Below are positions 61,965-64,000 of a DNA stretch of 64,000 nucleotides, one piece after another; position 1 is the stretch's first letter; each line of letters opens with the position of its first letter. The notes beneath the pieces were generated by a model. It was not told the origin of the DNA. It saw only the letters and a program-made list of their open reading frames with translations, and made no database searches. The DNA is from Litomosoides sigmodontis (taxonomy: Eukaryota; Nematoda; Chromadorea; Rhabditida; Onchocercidae), in the NCBI GenBank assembly GCA_963070105.1, contig OY718806.1:5539865-5603864 (forward strand), read 5' to 3'. Both the position numbers and the translations under genes were made by a program.

Positions 61965-64000
61965 GTGGCCCCAAAAGAGCACAACATATTGTTTACCAGT
62001 GGTCGTTAAGAGACATCTGAGCTAAAAAGCACGCAGCACGACACGCACTACCAGCCAGCACTTGGCCCTCCTCTCCACGTTGCTTTCAGCTACATTGGAG
62101 CGCCGGGGAAGATTGACCTTCGCGTATCTCACAATACACTCATTCATTTCACGCCTTATTTCTTCTTGTGAATCTTTCAGTTCATAATGACAGACAGTTA
62201 TCGAAGTGGGATGAGATGAAGAAGATGCAAAACATTTTGTGGAAGGATCATTGTGCATGCACACTGTCAGCACGCCTTCTTCTCATGTTAGCAATATCAA
62301 TAAGAAGCATTACTGTGTCCAGGCAACAGCAACATATTAAAACTAACATGGACGCGCAAGGTCAGATAGGCTGTGCTACAGTGCACCCGATGTATGACCC
62401 CTCCTCAGTTCACGACCTCTGCTATCCATTCTCATCACTCATGACAGCAAGGTTATTGGGCGGATCTGACTTTTCCAGTAATAGATCATATCAGCACACT
62501 TTTGTTCAACTTCTATTCCTGTCAGATGCCTCGTCTTATGCTGTTTACTTGTAACAATTTTGCCTGTGGGCAGTGTGTGCGGAAAGGTAGACTTAATTAA
62601 AACTAAATTCAACTCTGTTTCTGCCATTCATAATATCCTTCTGTGAGTTTTGATTCAGGCTTATTTTTAATCTGAATTACAAGTGTTATCAGTGGTATCC
62701 GTATAAGTGGTTTTTTCCTCTCAACCTTGTGTAAGTTCCGTAAACAAAACGGTACAGGAGATCGACATGCCACGGGGATGATATATGTATGTATGTATGT
62801 ATGTATGTACATACATACATATACGGACCCTAAGCACACAATTACGGAAGATTGGAAGTGAAAGCATAAGGAACGAAATGAAATGAATCGTGTTTGCCGA
62901 ATGAGGGTGAATCGAGTGACTGGTACGATCGGTACTGGGAGGGAGTGCGAATGTGCGGTCAAGGGTCAAGCTTCCTCTGTCTGCCCTGTGCCCTCTCATC
63001 TTCACCCTCTTTCATCTCATCCTCACTCACTGACACCACCGATGACACTACAGCTCCAGCACAAACTTACACCTTTGAAATTTGCTGATTGCAAATTGTT
63101 TGGCTGAGAAGCCGACTTCATTTATTTTACTGAACATTTAACCTTAACAAAGAGATCTTTTCGAAAATCTTACCCCTGTAATCTGTACAGGTTCGTAATA
63201 TTTAGTATAACTTTAAGGTGTTTGATTGACGCACGGGTCAATAACGCTTCTAGTTAGATATTTATCTCCCAGTATGTTCCTTGAAAAACCAAATGGCACG
63301 ATTAGATAACCACTGATCAGGTGGTCTGAGACAGCGAGTATTTTGTTTGAGATTCTATCGGTGTGAAGTAAAAAAGCTTGAAATATTGGAAATGCTAATT
63401 TTCATCCTTAATATAATGGAGAACTAATTCAAATTACGGTTCAAGCCCTCGTATTCGTCATTTTTTACAACTCCAACACTTTCATGCGTTTATCCCAGAT
63501 GTGCTGTTTTTGCTTGTTACAGTCGAGATTTTCCAGCTTGATAAGAAATATAGCTTCGGATTAAACGTTTGCAATCAGAGATTTTTCCCATGATTTCCTC
63601 TCATCTTATTATTTCAACAACGCCCTTCCATTCGGGGCAATTTGCAATTCTGTATGTGGCTAATAAGAACTCCTCTAGGAGTTAAAAAATAAAATTATAT
63701 TAGGTCTGCTGTTAGCGATATCGGCACTTCGAGGGAATAGTTCTTAGGTGGAGTATAAATATGATAATGTTAAAACCATATCGGCATTAAAAAAGAGCTG
63801 TCTGCTAACGGTCATTTAACTGTTCTTGAAAAAGTACTATGAGAGAACATGACATTACCAGAAAGAGCATCCTATAACTAATAATGCGTGTTGAACAGCT
63901 GTTTTAATGAATTCTGGCTATTATGGGAAATTCTCCGATTTGTTTTACTTCTCTGCACAAAGCAGCGGAAAGTCGTGATTGCTCTCGTAGCTTGTTTTAC
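61965..64000. other. Right-hand edge, no supported gene
   Basis: Open frames at 62168-62554 and 62883-63107 (+) and 62609-63005 (-) lie partly in less AT-rich and simple sequence and have no domains. I see nothing to support in 63.1-64.0 kb. Confidence 0.4.
62782..62825. repeat. (TATG)n/(CATA)n palindromic microsatellite
   Basis: GTAT units switch to their complement at GT|AC (62808/62809), leaving a perfect palindrome of about 26 bases at the centre. Confidence 0.92.

Overview
The window reads as AT-rich nuclear DNA of a nematode. The evidence is a transthyretin-like (TTL) secreted protein, a family largely confined to nematodes; a bifunctional PAPS synthase whose sequence follows C. elegans PPS-1, including an insert in the sulfurylase half; and short nematode-type splice acceptors (TTTCAG, TTTTAG) around small exons. 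A clade III (spirurid or ascarid-like) worm is my guess only. No bacterial, viral, tRNA or rRNA gene was recognised.

Layout. 7.3-10.85 kb (+): an eight-exon ZIP (SLC39) metal transporter of the ZIP8/ZIP14 type. 12.2-13.75 kb (-): a BTB/POZ protein with a cysteine-rich tail, 5' end unresolved. 14.47-19.42 kb (-): a complete Prickle (PET plus three LIM domains, C-terminal CaaX box). 19.9-20.0 kb (-): an orphan terminal exon. 20.1-30.5 kb: gene-poor, with scattered weak ORFs. 30.5-33.65 kb (-): PAPS synthase, twelve exons, only its extreme N-terminus missing. 36.8-38.9 kb (-): the two-exon TTL gene. 39-64 kb: mostly non-coding, with microsatellites, two 19-base G tracts, an Asn/Ser repeat ORF and two candidate plus-strand genes (about 46.7-49.4 kb and 61.1-62.0 kb) supported only by splice sites and reading phase.

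The five firm genes do not form one pathway. They cover metal uptake, probable Cullin-3 adaptor function, planar cell polarity, activated-sulfate synthesis and a secreted protein. Prickle and the BTB gene lie head to tail on the minus strand, as do TTL and PAPS synthase. All coordinates of splice sites were worked out by eye from GT/AG sites and phase continuity. Orphan ORFs of 40-110 codons are expected by chance in DNA of this composition, so the weak candidates carry low confidence.
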